64,000 nt of DNA from Lytechinus variegatus (taxonomy: Eukaryota; Echinodermata; Echinoidea; Temnopleuroida; Toxopneustidae). Location: positions 18,342,285 through 18,406,284 of the forward strand of contig NC_054757.1 in NCBI RefSeq assembly GCF_018143015.1. The letters are read 5' to 3'. The notes under the pieces were generated by a model. It was not told where the DNA came from. It did no database searches and saw nothing but the letters and a program-made list of their open reading frames with translations. Positions 1 to 11,428 of the stretch are shown here, in pieces. Position 1 is the first letter of the stretch. Every line of letters begins with the position of its first letter. Made by a program: the position numbers and the translations under genes.

Positions 1-45
1 GTGGTGATGGACAAGTTGGCAGTGGACAAATTGGCAATTTACCCC
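1..45. repeat. End of a GGACAAATTGGCAATTTACC-type repeat
   Basis: The first 45 bases closely match 23157-23200, the right arm of the large repeat in ADH5 intron 3 (phrases 'ggacaagttggcagtggac' and 'attggcaatttacc'). It is therefore the right-hand end of a dispersed copy cut by the window edge, lying in a LARP7 intron. Confidence 0.7.
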
Positions 46-76
46 CAGCCCTCTTATAACAGAGTGAAACTCATAC

Positions 77-141
77 CATATACAGTGCAGTCATCAGGAC
101 TGAACTTGGGTGACCCCAGATGTGCTGTCTGCATCACAAAG
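77..141 (-). pseudogene. Partial diverged copy of LARP7 coding exon 3 (3' half)
   Basis: Read on the minus strand, these 65 bases align without gaps to the last part of the LARP7 exon at 3768-3952: 50 of 65 bases agree and the last 23 are identical. The same frame translates as FV....L..PK..PDDCTVY, keeping 12 of 21 residues. A GTATGAG splice donor follows directly (76-70). The 5' half cannot be aligned well, and a stop appears just upstream. It is either an eroded tandem exon copy or the remnant of an alternative exon. Its donor phase (1) differs from that of the intact exon (0), so a simple mutually exclusive swap would not keep frame. Confidence 0.6.
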
Positions 142-469
142 TACTAAAGTGCTAAAACGTGAAAAATACACTAATACCCTTTTTACACAGGCTAAAATTT
201 CCTTAACCCTGTACTATAGGTGGGGCTAAATGGCAATTTAGCCCCACCTATAGTACGGGGTTAAGCTTAGCCCACTTTCTTTTTACACAGCATTTTTGCA
301 AAGTTGGCTAACCCCACCTATAGTACGGGATTATTTGGCCCTGCAAAAAAGCAGGGTTATCCCACCAATTGCGGTGCTAAGAGCAATAGTACGGGGTTAA
401 GATCGCATGTGTAAAACGAAAGTGGGCTAAGCTTAACCTCGTACTATAGGTAGGGCTAAATGGCAATTT

Positions 470-3400
470 TTTACTTGGTTAACTAAGTTTACTTGGGAAG
501 AAATGTATAGAGAAGATGATCCATCTTTGAAGTGTCAAATGTTATTGGATACTATGATGACTCACTTAGATATTCACATTCCGACAAAAGAGATTCGAAT
601 GCATTGTAGAGATAAACCTTGGATCAATGCGGAAGTCAAAGATGTTATACATCAAAGACAGCAAGCTTTCAGTAACAACTCCCAAAGTCTGTGGCGTTAC
701 TTAAGAAACAAAGTCATACGCTTAATCAGACTAAGGAAAGTTGCATATTATAATACCAGAGTTAGAAATTTAAAAACTAGTAATCCAGCAGCATGGTACA
801 AACAGATTCGGATTCTAACAAATACTCACAAAAAACATAGCCCAATCCATATTCCGAATATAGACCCAAATGATTCTAATCATGATAAAAACGTTGCTAA
901 TTATATTAATCAGCATTTCTTGAACGTGGCAAGTGATCTACAAAGTTTAAATAGAAATGAATTACCTGTTTACTTACCATCCCAGAAAACCTGCCCTATT
1001 GTACAACCTTACGAAGTATATAAACAATTGAAAACTTTGAACCAACAAAAATCTGGTATTAGTGAAGACTTACCAGTCAGAATCATTCGTGAGTTTGCTT
1101 TGGAATTGTGTTCGCCACTAACTGATATCTTGAACAATTCCTTTTACCAGTCTGTTGTACCATGTCAGTGGAAACGCTCCGAGATTATACCCATTCCTAA
1201 ATGTTTACCAGTAACAGTGCAGAACTTAAGACCAATAGCATTAACTAGCTATTTTGCAAAAATAGCAGAATCGTTCATATGTAAATGGTTAATAGAAGAT
1301 ATATCCGATCACATTGATGTTAACCAGTTTGGAAACCGAAAAGGCCTATCAACAAATCATTACCTAGTTCGATTGCTTCACCAATTGTATGAAAATGCTG
1401 AAAAATCCCAATCTATATCAACTCTCATATTTACAGACTTCTCAAAAGCTTTCGACAGAATTGATCACAATATCCTTGCAAAAAAATTACTTAACCTCGA
1501 AGTTAGACCATGTCTTATTTCTTGGATTTTGGACTTCCTCGAAAATCGACAACAACGAGTCAAATACCTTGGTCAGTTTTCAAATTGGTCGGCATAACAT
1601 GCAGGTGTAGCTCAAGGTACAAAACTTGGGCCTATTCTCTTTCTAATAATGATAAACGATGCATGTATAAAATCTCAAGTTCCATATTTTAAATATGTTG
1701 ATGACCTCACACTAGTTGAAAGTCGCAAACAATTTCAACCATCCAAATTACCAAACGTGCTCTCTGAATTCGACCAGTGGTCCGTTAGCAATAATATGAC
1801 ACTTAATCCATCTAAATGTCAGTGCATGCATATAATTTTCTCTAGAAATATTGTTGATCAAAATCGTATTTTTATTGGAAATGAATGCTTGAGAACAGTG
1901 CAAAAAGCTAAAATACTAGGTATAATTGTTCAGTCTGACTTGAAATGGGAAAGTCATATATCAGACCTTTTATGTCGTAGTAATAAAAAGCTCTATATGC
2001 TTTGTTGTCTCAAAACGTATAAATTACCACTTTGCGATTTAATAACAGTATATAAGGGTTACATTAGGCCAATTTTGGATTATGGAGTACCAGTTTTTAA
2101 CGGAAACCTAACACAAAACCAAGTTTCCTGTTTAGAACGTATTCAGTCAAGAGCATGCAAAATTATGCTCGGTGAAAAATACACTAATTATACCGATGCT
2201 TTAGAAGTGTGTTCTTTACAATCTTTATCTGAAAGACGAAAACAATTGTGTATGAACTTTGCTGTATCCCTTGCCAACAGCCCACTTTGTAACCATTGGC
2301 TACCTATGAACAACGATGTTGATTACTCATTGAGGAAAAGACTTAAATATCGTCAGTTTCATTGTAAAACCAAACGTTTCCAAAACAGCCCATTACCTTA
2401 CTTTATAAATTTATTAAACGCTAACCTGAAATAAGTTTGTGTTCCTTGATATAGTTACCCGGTTGATATACATAGGTCTACAAACATCTACTGTGCAAGT
2501 TGTGTTTTGCTAATATATCGCGCCTAATACTAATTTTTTATTATTAGCTCACAAGCTTCAGATGAAAATTTTACAATTTTTAGAACTTTTTAAACTCAAA
2601 CACAATTGAATAGGTTTACAGGTTTTTATTAGTCATGATTTTAATGCATGTATTTCACATTGTAACAACTAAAGGGAAACAATGTTTTTTATGCCAATAT
2701 TTTACTCATTTTTATTAAGATTTCTCATGTGGTGGAAGATGTGTTATTTTACAAACTGCGTCATTCTTCAAATTTTAAGTAATCGTTCTCAGGATTGAGC
2801 AGGACGGTTTCTTGGGACGGGCGACCACCCACCCCCCCCCCCCCTTGGTTCTTCTTCTTTTTTTTATAATCTGTATGCTTAATGAGTGCAAGGTGTGAGG
2901 GGTGACTGCTAGGTTGGTGGGTGCAGTTGTTTGATTTAACGTGCTTATGGTTGTTGGATGAATGAGGAGTGTGCTATGAATGTGAATGTGAATGTTTTTT
3001 TTTTTTTGTAAGAGATTGTTTGTCGGCCCTATTAATGCATAGCTCCAGTGGGGTTAGCTGACCCTAAGTTCCGCCTGAGCGATGGATTTGAATAACCAAT
3101 TCCATTGCCCAGGTTGAATTGTGTTGTTGAGGGGTTGGCATTCCCTGGCTGGAGCTGCGCATTGAACTTGACTGCTCGCTCGTCCCCAGACACCCTCCTG
3201 TCTTTAGTTCTTTTGTTACTTGCTTAAATCTATGTTTTTATTGTTTGAATTCGAGTGGCGATGTTTGTCAATAAGCATTCTTCCACCACCACCACCTTTC
3301 AGTCTTCTATCTGTTCTTTTGTTAAGTTGCATTATATTCTCTTAATCATTTCAAGTTTTGATGTTTTTAAATCACCTATTTATACATGTATATACCTGTA

Positions 3401-3472
3401 AATTGTACACAATTCAGCCTTTATGGCTGCAACGTGCAATGATTTTGAATAAAACCTTTTCAATTCAATTCA
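470..3472 (+). mobile_element. 5'-truncated CR1/L2/Jockey-like LINE inserted in the TIR element
   Basis: A non-LTR retrotransposon body with reverse transcriptase, about 1 kb of 3' untranslated region, an AATAAA-like signal (3449) and a short (TTCAA)n tail. The bases gcaattt lie on both sides (471-477 and 3475-3481) and are a plausible target-site duplication. The endonuclease domain is missing, so the copy is 5' truncated, the usual outcome of target-primed reverse transcription. A C run (2829-2844) and a T run lie in the 3' region. Confidence 0.75.
503..2434 (+). pseudogene. LINE reverse transcriptase, one in-frame stop
   Basis: Two open stretches (503-1597 and 1598-2434) lie in the same frame, separated only by a TAA at 1595-1597. 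The first holds the linker and RT motifs up to TDFSKAFDRIDH (catalytic Asp, motif A). The second continues with GVAQGTKLGP (motif B-like) and KYVDDLTLV (motif C, the catalytic YxDD), then the thumb and the C-terminal region, ending at 2434. No endonuclease is encoded. The family is of the CR1/L2/Jockey kind; finer placement would need a tree. With a nonsense codon inside the palm domain it cannot make full-length RT. Confidence 0.8.
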
Positions 3473-3767
3473 ATTGCAATTTGGCCCCACCTATAGTACG
3501 GGGTTAAGGAAATTGTAGCGTGTGTAAAAAGTGTACGAGTGAAGTACTTGTACTACGAATGATCGACAAAAACCACTAGTCCGGGGTTAGCGAGTTTCGT
3601 GTGTGAAAAGCAAGCATTCCTTATCCGGGGTTAGCAATAACAATTTGGCATGTGTAAAAAGGAAAAAAAATAGTACGGGGTTAAGGATAGTACGGGGTTA
3701 GCGATAGTCCGGGGTTAAGAAAATCCTGTGTAAAAAAGGCATAAGAGGATGAAAACTGAAAACTTAC

Positions 3768-3952
3768 TACATATACAGTGCAGTCATCAGGATCATACTT
3801 TGGAGGCTCCAGAGGAGTTTTCCGTTTCACAAAGAGCTGATCATCACTGAGCTCCAGGATTTTTGAAAGCTGAATGGCAGAGACAACCACCTTCCTATCT
3901 TCAGTCATGGACAACATCTTGTTGAAATTTGCAATGGTCTCCACACTAACAT
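3768..3952 (-). CDS. LARP7: LARP7 coding exon 3: second half of La motif and linker
   Basis: The acceptor ctctag precedes 3952; the donor GTAAGT follows 3768. The first two bases complete the Tyr codon of DGYV begun in the previous exon. It encodes 61 further codons ending TVYV in phase 0. Confidence 0.85.
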
Positions 3953-5579
3953 CTAGAGATTGAAGAAAAAAAATTGAAGAACAACTTTGAAATAATTATC
4001 TATTCTGTCACCTACAGTTGGGCTTAAAAGGTAATAAACCCACCACAAAATGCACTTCTTCATGCTGAGTGTTGAATGTAGATAACAGCACTATGATGTT
4101 CAACGAGCCCAGATAAACAAAGTTGAATGAATGCGATATTTCATCACAATTAAACATGGCAGAACTTTAATGTTCCAGTGGGGTTCACACACTTTCGAGC
4201 ACCACTGTGTAACCAGGTATGTAGTCAATGCTGGTGCTTCCGAGTCATGAGGTCACAGCAGAATACCTTTTCCCATAGACTTTGAACATGTGACTCGGGC
4301 CGAGTGCCAGCCCTGACTACATCCTAGCCTGTAACCAAATAGACATTGTAACGGATTGAACGACAAATTCCTGTTTGCCCTAAAACATTTATAATGTGAC
4401 GGAGAGGAAAGGAAATTGTGCTTTAAAGGATAAGTTTTGCAATTCTACATTAAATCCACACATAGTACCTGCATTTCTATTCTTTGAGATATATTCCAAA
4501 GCATGGAATGGGTCAAAATTTTAATGATATAATCTTTATCTGTATCTTTCTGATATATATTTACTAAACTTGAAAAAAAAACTTAACAAGCATTTTTAAA
4601 GAAAAATAAAAACAAAGCTGAGAGAGGGGCATCAGATATCTGAGAAAGGAATGCTTGAAATTTAACAGAGAATCAATGGTAAAAAAAATAATGGCAAAGT
4701 ACACTTCTGTAAGATTGTTGAATGGAAGACAATAGTCAGTTATAACCTTAACCAAACATTTGAGCCAGCTTTAAAACTGACCACAGACTTACATCCATCT
4801 TTATTTTTGGACATTTCTTGCTTCAGGAATCGATCTTTCCTCAAATTGGCATCGCTGAAGTAAAACTCGATCTGCTGACTGACATCAAGTATGATTTTCT
4901 TATGACGCTTTCTCCTGCGCTTCTCCATCGAGGCATCTCCAAGCAACGAGTTGTCTTTTGCTTCTGCTTTATCGGCCATCATGCTTTCATCCTGAAAATG
5001 TGGCACAGATGAAGAAAAAAATATATAACTTTAAGCCCAAACTAACAGAGGATTTACAACTGCAATCAAATTACCAGGAAGTGTTGGGGCTACATTTTAT
5101 AGGGGTTGTTTGGTTTTTACTTTTACAAATACCGGCATTCAAGACAATCAAGAAGTGTGAGAACGTCATGTAGTTTAGTGATTCTGACTCTCGTCTTTCA
5201 ATCAGAGAGTGTGGGTTTGAATCTCAGCCATGGCGTGTTTTCCTTTAGCAAGAAATATACCCATATTGTGCAGAACTCAACCCAGGTTAGGAGAGACCCC
5301 GGCAGGATTAAGCCCTTGATATGCAGAGTGTTGCAAAGTACATGAACAGCTGTAGCTATCTATCTAGACCCGCACGCGCAAATAATTATCACACATGACG
5401 CACTCCAATCATTCACTTTACCCCCAGTGATTCATCTAACCTACTGATTCACCATACCCGGCACGTACGTACGCACTGCTGAACTACCGTTAACAACGGT
5501 CTTGGAGCTGTTGCCTGAACATGAAGGTAGGGTCCCCAATACCTACGGCATTTTCTCTATCAAAATCCCTACATACCAT
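3768..5579 (-). CDS. LARP7: La-related protein 7 (LARP7), N-terminal part, three coding exons
   Basis: Coding exons on the minus strand: 5577-5579 (ATG only), 4793-4991 and 3768-3952, giving 129 codons in frame; the rest lies left of the window. LARP7 binds the 3' U-tail of 7SK snRNA through its La module and holds the 7SK snRNP that sequesters P-TEFb, in the nucleus. After a basic stretch (residues 25-33) comes the La motif with QIEFYFSDANL (41-51), KDRFL, DGYV and FNKM, then KR/KTPLEPPKYDPDDCTVYV, which in human LARP7 leads into RRM1. The start is inferred: an ATG ending at a strong GTATGT donor joins in frame to GAT GAA AGC; otherwise the ATG at 4982 would serve. Similarity to LARP7 is stronger than to genuine La (SSB), judged from the DGYV and KPL-like linker. 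Confidence 0.82.
4193..4340. repeat. Short foldback element in LARP7 intron 2
   Basis: An imperfect inverted repeat: 'ggtatgtagtcaatgctggt' near 4213 pairs with 'ccagccctgactacatcc' near 4308, with gtaacc sequence at both outer ends. It resembles a small MITE. The rest of the intron (3953-4792) shows nothing recognisable. Confidence 0.5.
4793..4991 (-). CDS. LARP7: LARP7 coding exon 2: basic N-terminus and first half of La motif
   Basis: The acceptor attttcag precedes 4991; the donor GTAAGT follows 4793. It encodes residues 2-67, including MEKRRRKRHKK and the La signature FYFSDANLRKDRFL. Confidence 0.88.
5170..5345 (+). mobile_element. tRNA-derived SINE (family shared with 45.2-45.8 kb)
   Basis: An A-box-like 'tagtttagtgattctgac' and a B-box-like 'gtgggtttgaatctcagcc' lie about 35 bp apart, followed by 'atggcgtgttttccttta'. 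The same head and body occur inverted at 45482-45770 and 45205-45430, so this is a dispersed SINE family. It lies in LARP7 intron 1. Confidence 0.75.
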
Positions 5580-5660
5580 TGCGAGTGCGTCGCGCGCGTC
5601 CGTTGATCCTACGAAGCCCCGGATGATGCTTCCTCTTGACTGATAATTTCACCCTAAATT
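5577..5660 (-). promoter_or_regulatory. Probable LARP7 first exon / CpG-rich promoter region
   Basis: On the minus strand a short GC-rich stretch with CpG repeats (cgcgcgcgac) ends in CGCAATG followed by the donor GTATGTAG. The ATG splices in frame to the next LARP7 exon. The transcription start cannot be read from sequence alone. Confidence 0.5.
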
Positions 5661-8600
5661 GGGTTATTTCAGGTAGCTAAGAATATTTTGGTATCTAAAG
5701 GATCGGTAATTATTGGTCAGTGGTTCTTTAGATCTTTATTTTTTCGAATGGCTTACCTCTACTTGTCCATTGAATGGGAAAATATCGTACTTTGTCCTTG
5801 TATTCCACATGAATTGTGCAGAGTTTGTATGTGTATAAAGTCAATGGGAAATTCAAAGTTTTGCACACGAGATCCGTTACCATGACGTCACCACGATTGC
5901 GTGTGAGCGAGCCAAGTTCTTGATTTGGGGGCGGCGCCCTCCAAAATTTGACCAATAAAAATTCTGCATTTGCTGCATCTTTGGGATTTTCCCTAAATTC
6001 TTGTCTCAGGGGCCGTCTTGGAAGTTCATGCAGAGCTGTATAATCTTTTTGAAGGACCCGCCCTTTTCTACTTCAAGATATTCACTAAAAACATCTTGGG
6101 GTCCGTTTTGGGACTTTTCATTCTTAAAAAAGATGGTTTTGGGACGAAGTCTTGCATCTAGATTAATTTAAGAAAAAAAAATTAGTGAACTGACTTATAA
6201 ATTCCAAAATGCAAAGCAAAAACCTCCATATGACGTGTACGTGACGTAATTTTCGTCATGAAGTTGAAGATCGCCCGAAGTGGTGGGAGGGGCCTATCAC
6301 GAACGTAGACCATGTGATAGTCTTGATTCAGGCAATTTTTATGATTTGTAAAATTTGTTGAAACTCTGTAACGTTGTGAACGAATATCATAAAAATAAAA
6401 TTCATAAAAATAATTTTAAAATGTGAAAGGATGAAGGCTAGCACAATTGTTCTCTTGGGAACATTCACACCCCCCTTAGTTACATGTACAAATGTTAATC
6501 ACGTGTAATCGCCGTGATTTTGAAAGGGCGTGTATGAGATATTGTACATGGCATAATGGCGGTATACAGTTACTGTGTGGTGTGGTGTGAATTCTGTGCA
6601 AGGATGTTTACATTTGCATGAGGTCTGTGACCGAGATGGTGGCATGGGAATAATTAGAGTGGATGAGACTGCGTGTGTAAAAAAAAGCATGGACATGTTC
6701 GTTGTAACTGTACACTCGCTCGTACGGGCTAAATTAAAATAGGGGAATCCCTCGGTGTGTAGCTGAATACTTTTCAATTAGTAATCAATTGTTTAGGCCT
6801 ACTAAAATATATTTTGTTTATTAAAAAATCAATGTTTTAATGGCAATATTTACGCACAATGCCCTCTCACAATCACACATATTTAAGATTTTATTTCTAC
6901 AGAGATCATACATACTGATTGTTTTAATATTAGGCCTACAAAAATTGCTCGACGAGACGTCAGTTAATTTTATTTTCTAATGCAGGCGGGGGGGGGGAGG
7001 GGTCTCTTCGTTCCCTCGGTCCAAGCTGCGCCCTTGATATCATTGCCATCAACAAAAATAAATAAATGAATTAAATAAAAAATGATTTGCCTAATTGGAG
7101 AAACGTACGTATCTCCTGAACTACGATAATTATTCTGCCAATTCCTGCAAAGAACCTTTTTACGCCCCCCCCCCCTGGAAATTGGAGGTCATTGATATGA
7201 TTGAGCGGTCAGTTGGAAAAAACATGTTTCTCATAGAACCCCCCCCCCTGAATTATACATCCGTAATCTGCTTATTATGGGAATATATTTTTCAAACACT
7301 TCGTCTTATCATCATGCCCTGTCATGGATGAAAAGATAGTCAAAACATGGACCTGCGTTGACAAAAAATATGGGGCTTTTATACCACTGCCTACCCCATA
7401 AAAATAAATTAGGTATCCAATGCGACTGTCAAATTGAAATTACCATCTGATATCAAGGGATGTGCCATATATTGATTTTTTTACACTGGGAGCACTGGGA
7501 GGGGGCCTACATGGCTCATTCACATTTCTCCATTTAATTGTCTCCTTTTCCGCGATGAGTCTCAACTTAAACCTGTGATAGTGGAGGGTCGATATGAGGG
7601 GACAGGGATAGGGTGGGGGTATAAAGGGTATCATCATGTAACAACGATCAGACGATCGAAAATACTCACTTTTTATCTTATTGCCCCCTCCTTTGGTGTC
7701 CCTGGCTACTTGTGAGTTTTCCAAAAAGAAAAATATTCTGAAGGTTGCTATGTGGAGCTCTTCTCGTCAATTTTAAGATATGGCATTATTTCACAAGTCA
7801 TAATCATGAACATTTACAAAAAGTATTACATCAGAAGAATTAACATGGTGTACAAATCAGACATGGCATCATTTATTGAATAATACAGCGATAACATGAG
7901 GGAACCTGCATGAGAAAACGTTTTATTTGTTCAGTCTGCAGGATCCCCCAAAATATGAACTCTTCATGTACGACAGCACAAAAGAAATTATTATCTGATT
8001 ACGTAAAGAAATGCCAAAATATTACAACTGTCGGTATTTAAAGGGTGTACTTTAAAAGATCGATATCGAAAGGTGTTGACAAAAAAAGAAAGTAATTTAC
8101 GGGGATTTTTCGGAATAAGGAGGGTGTGAAAGAATTTGTTTCTCAGAAGTTGCCGCGGTGTTGACAGACATGAAACCGCATGTCCGATAAGGTCTTGGAA
8201 GCCAGACATTCCGTCGCCATCGATGGGAACATTTCATGAGATGAATGATTTTTTTCTTGCGTTTTCACTTCTGATTGGGTTAAAGTATTCATGTGCCGAC
8301 CAGTGAAAAGCACCTCTTTCCATTGATCTTTTGAATGAACCCATGATGGGTTTGTGTGTTCTAGCCTGAAAAAACGAGAATACTCCCAGGGATCCCTGAG
8401 CTGGGCGTGCCCCCTGCCTTCCGATCCAGGGAATACTCCAGATGGACGAGGGCATCCGGGTAAGAATCATCCATTACAATTCATAATATTGTAGGCCTTA
8501 TTCAAATTTATTTTCCACTGCGGGAATGTTCAAACCTTATAAATTATAAAGACAGAATTCGATATAAACATCCCCCAAACCTTACTCAAATTGGGCCTAC

Positions 8601-9120
8601 ATGCAAAGATACTTTTTAAATGTTCTTAATAACTTGATTCTATATATTCCATAAAAACATAGGATTAGATCACTGGCTTTTACTGGTATATGATTTTTTT
8701 GTGTGTAAGCATGTATAGAAAATATATTTCAAACAACGGATAAGGGGGGGGGGGGGCGCCAAACCCATAATCTCAACAACTTACACTTTTCCTTCAACCC
8801 TAATGTCCCTCAATGCACCCCTCGTATCATTGTTCCCACTTGCGATGAGAGGGGGGGGAGGAGAAATACGAAAACATTGAGAAAGGTCGACAAAAATTAA
8901 GTCATTATCGTAAGTGGGAACAATAAAGGGGAACAATGTGCTCGCGGAAGAATGATCTGGTAAGAGCTAGGTGTGTTTTTCTTGGGGGCGGTATAAGATC
9001 GTCTAGAAGTCATAAAGAATAAATAATTATTATTTCGACTTGGTCTTGACTTACCCCCCCCCACCAAAAAAAAAATTGACAAGCAAGCAAGCAAAAAAAA
9101 TAGGAGGGGGAATTTAAGGG
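5661..9120. other. Gene-poor stretch with poly-G/C tracts
   Basis: No coding region or RNA gene is supported. Homopolymer G or C runs of 9 or more occur near 6988, 7167, 7240, 8745 and 9055. The rest is AT-rich unique-looking DNA. Confidence 0.5.
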
Positions 9121-9185
9121 GGTTAAGGTGAGCCCCTATACCCCCCCCCCCCCCCCCCCCGCTTACGCCACTGGAGCCTCTACCT
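9121..9185. repeat. 20-bp poly-C tract with transposon-edge phrase
   Basis: Twenty consecutive C (9141-9160) are followed by gcttacgccactgg. Almost the same phrase follows C runs at 10200-10245 and a G run at 11390. This is the usual look of one end of a dispersed element; the partner end was not identified. Confidence 0.5.
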
Positions 9186-9779
9186 CGGTCACATTTGTTA
9201 ATACGACGGCCGTTTTATTAATTTTTATTCAAACCACGGAGCTATTTAAAATGTTAAGACGGGCGTTTTTTCACACCTCCGACGGCCTTTGCATGCTAAG
9301 CAAACGCAACCGAGGTATTAGCTAGGATGCCAAAATAAAGAGACAGAGCTCGTGACATGATTATCTAAATAAGAAGAATTCACCATCCTCTAGATCAAAG
9401 TAAGGAATGAAATCATAACAATGTAACAATCTAACGATCAAATTATCTGTATTCTGCTCGTCCTCTTCGAGCTTGCCGGTCGAGCTTGATGACTTCATTA
9501 TATTACATAAATGACACACAAGCAATATCTGAAAACAATTTAAGGTACTCTCCCGATTGCCCTCTCTGTTTTCTCTCATTTCCTTGACTCACTCACGCTT
9601 TCTTTCTGTTCAATCAATGTTCGATGGACGCACATTAAAAGTGAAATAACTGGGTGGAAATATTTCGGGATCGAGATCATGAATAACGGCGCGGGTTGAC
9701 GACGTCTTTTACAAGACTAGATTTAGGGGTCATCGGACTTACGCGATGCGCCAGCGATCACCTGATATTTTCGCGCAGT

Positions 9780-9963
9780 TAGCTCCGCCCCAAACTGTCT
9801 AAAACTGGCCGCAAAGGCTATATTGACACAAAGCAGCGCGGACGGAGTCAATGGGGAAATTGAACGTTTTTGGCCAAGTTTGAACCCTTTTTTCCACATT
9901 TCATTTACATGTTGGAATAACAAGACCTGTTCCAATAGATTTGTACCACTTATTTCAATCGAG
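9780..9963 (+). other. Possible non-coding first exon with strong splice donor
   Basis: A GC-richer stretch than its surroundings ends in ATCGAG followed by GTAAGTGC at 9964, a near-consensus donor. No acceptor partner or open frame is evident. It could be an untranslated upstream exon of ADH5 or chance. Confidence 0.2.
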
Positions 9964-11069
9964 GTAAGTGCTTTTAATATTGTAAAACGAAGGAGATTTT
10001 TGTTTGATTTTCTCGAGGCTGAAGTTAGCAACCTAAAATAATTTAGACCCCTAAAATACAGGATTGCCAAAATTTCCTACCAAAAAAAAATTGAGAAGCA
10101 AAAACAAGTCTTCAAATAAAAATGTTGTTTCCAATTCCAAATGCAAAGCAAGGGATTAGGAAATAACCTAAAATTTTAGGGTTTTTATTTCATTCAGCTT
10201 GGAACCCCCCCCCCCCCCTTTCAAAAATCCTGCATACGCTACTGGGCCAGTCACTATTTCTGCTATCATGAAATTTGTCACCAGTCCCGGGTTCAGATTC
10301 ACTGCCAAGATCACTGCCGTTTTTAATAGGCCTACGTCTTCATTATTGCATGCTACTGACAGCTTTCCATAATTCCATTCCCATAGACTTTGTACAGAAA
10401 CGAACGCTGAACGATTAGCCAGAGCTAGCCAGCCTGCGCTGCAGGCCAAGCCAGGACTCGGGAGACAAAAAGTTCAAAACAAATGTAAATAGGGGCTGAC
10501 TTTTTAACACCCACATGACAAGATTACCGTATGGAAGTTTTTACCTAAATTATTGTACTTACTTTTAGAATACGGTCACAAAATACACGTAGTATATGTC
10601 TAGGAGCTAGTATTTAGATGAAATTGGAGACAAACACCGTGTTCACGCAAAATTTTCTTTGGCAGCTTTCAAGTATGGAATGCTATTTAATACGTTCGTA
10701 AACTTCGTTTAATACTTTGGGAGTTTTCCAGGCCAGAAATTTACAGGAGGGGGTGGTCTTGTTTTCTTGAGCTTGCAATGATGGGGCTAGACCAAAAGCT
10801 TCAGTCTCTGTATTTTGGTTGTTCCGCTGAACTGCGTTGGCTCACTCACCAATACATACATACATACATAAATGGGGATTGTAGTAAAATGTCAGAAATT
10901 GTTGAATAAATCCCCAGAAACGACGGTTATTCCTGTCTATGATGGGGCCTCCATGGGGGAGGGGGCAAGCACGTCGAAAGTATTTATTGATGGGGGCAAA
11001 CCTCCCAGGAAGCCCATCAATTGGGCCCTTTGGGGAAGTGATCGACCAAGTGACAGGTTAAAAAAAATG

Positions 11070-11390
11070 ATGAAAGATAGCTAGACCGGGGATGATATTT
11101 TTCAAAATTTGAATATCGCTTCCCTTTATTTTGCTTCCCTTTATTTCTCTCGTTTTTCTTGGAGGTGATTTTTTTTGGGGGGGGAGCAAGCGCGCACGTA
11201 TACCAAATCTGATGAAAGCTAGCTAGACCGGGGATGATATTTTTCAAAATTTGAATAATCAACTTAACTAAATACCTGCTTGATTTTGATGTAGTATTCT
11301 CGCTTCCCTTTATTTCTCTCGTTTTTTTGGTGGTGATTTTTTTTTGGGGGGGAGGGGGGGGGGCAAGCGCACGTATACCAAATCTGTACG
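11070..11390. repeat. Two-unit tandem repeat with G-run
   Basis: Unit 1 (about 11070-11210) and unit 2 (about 11211-11388) both begin 'gatgaaag.tagctagacc', share 'ttttcaaaatttgaat' and 'cgcttccctttatttctctc', and end with a G run then 'cacgtataccaaatct'. Unit 2 carries about 40 extra bases. Unit identity is high outside the indel. Confidence 0.7.
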
Positions 11391-11428
11391 CCACTGCTAT
11401 GTATCTGTTGCTTCATTTGTATCAGTTT

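Larger units (their letters stand above)
178..3740. mobile_element. TIR DNA element with self-complementary GGGGTTAAG repeats, split by a LINE
   Basis: The left end (ccctttttacacagg...) and the inverted right end (gccttttttacacagg...) form terminal inverted repeats of about 35 bp, running into ttaaccc/gggttaa. The interior on both sides of the LINE is built from a motif close to TAGTACGGGGTTAAG in both orientations (near 213, 250, 318, 388, 440, 3495, 3580, 3622, 3671, 3688, 3705), so either flank can fold on itself. No transposase is visible, so it is non-autonomous. The superfamily is uncertain. It sits in a LARP7 intron, between the intact exon and its eroded copy. Confidence 0.7.

Noticed and set aside
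9723-10070. 115-aa minus-strand frame
   Set aside because: No recognised domain; it overlaps the GC-rich patch with a plus-strand splice-donor-like site.
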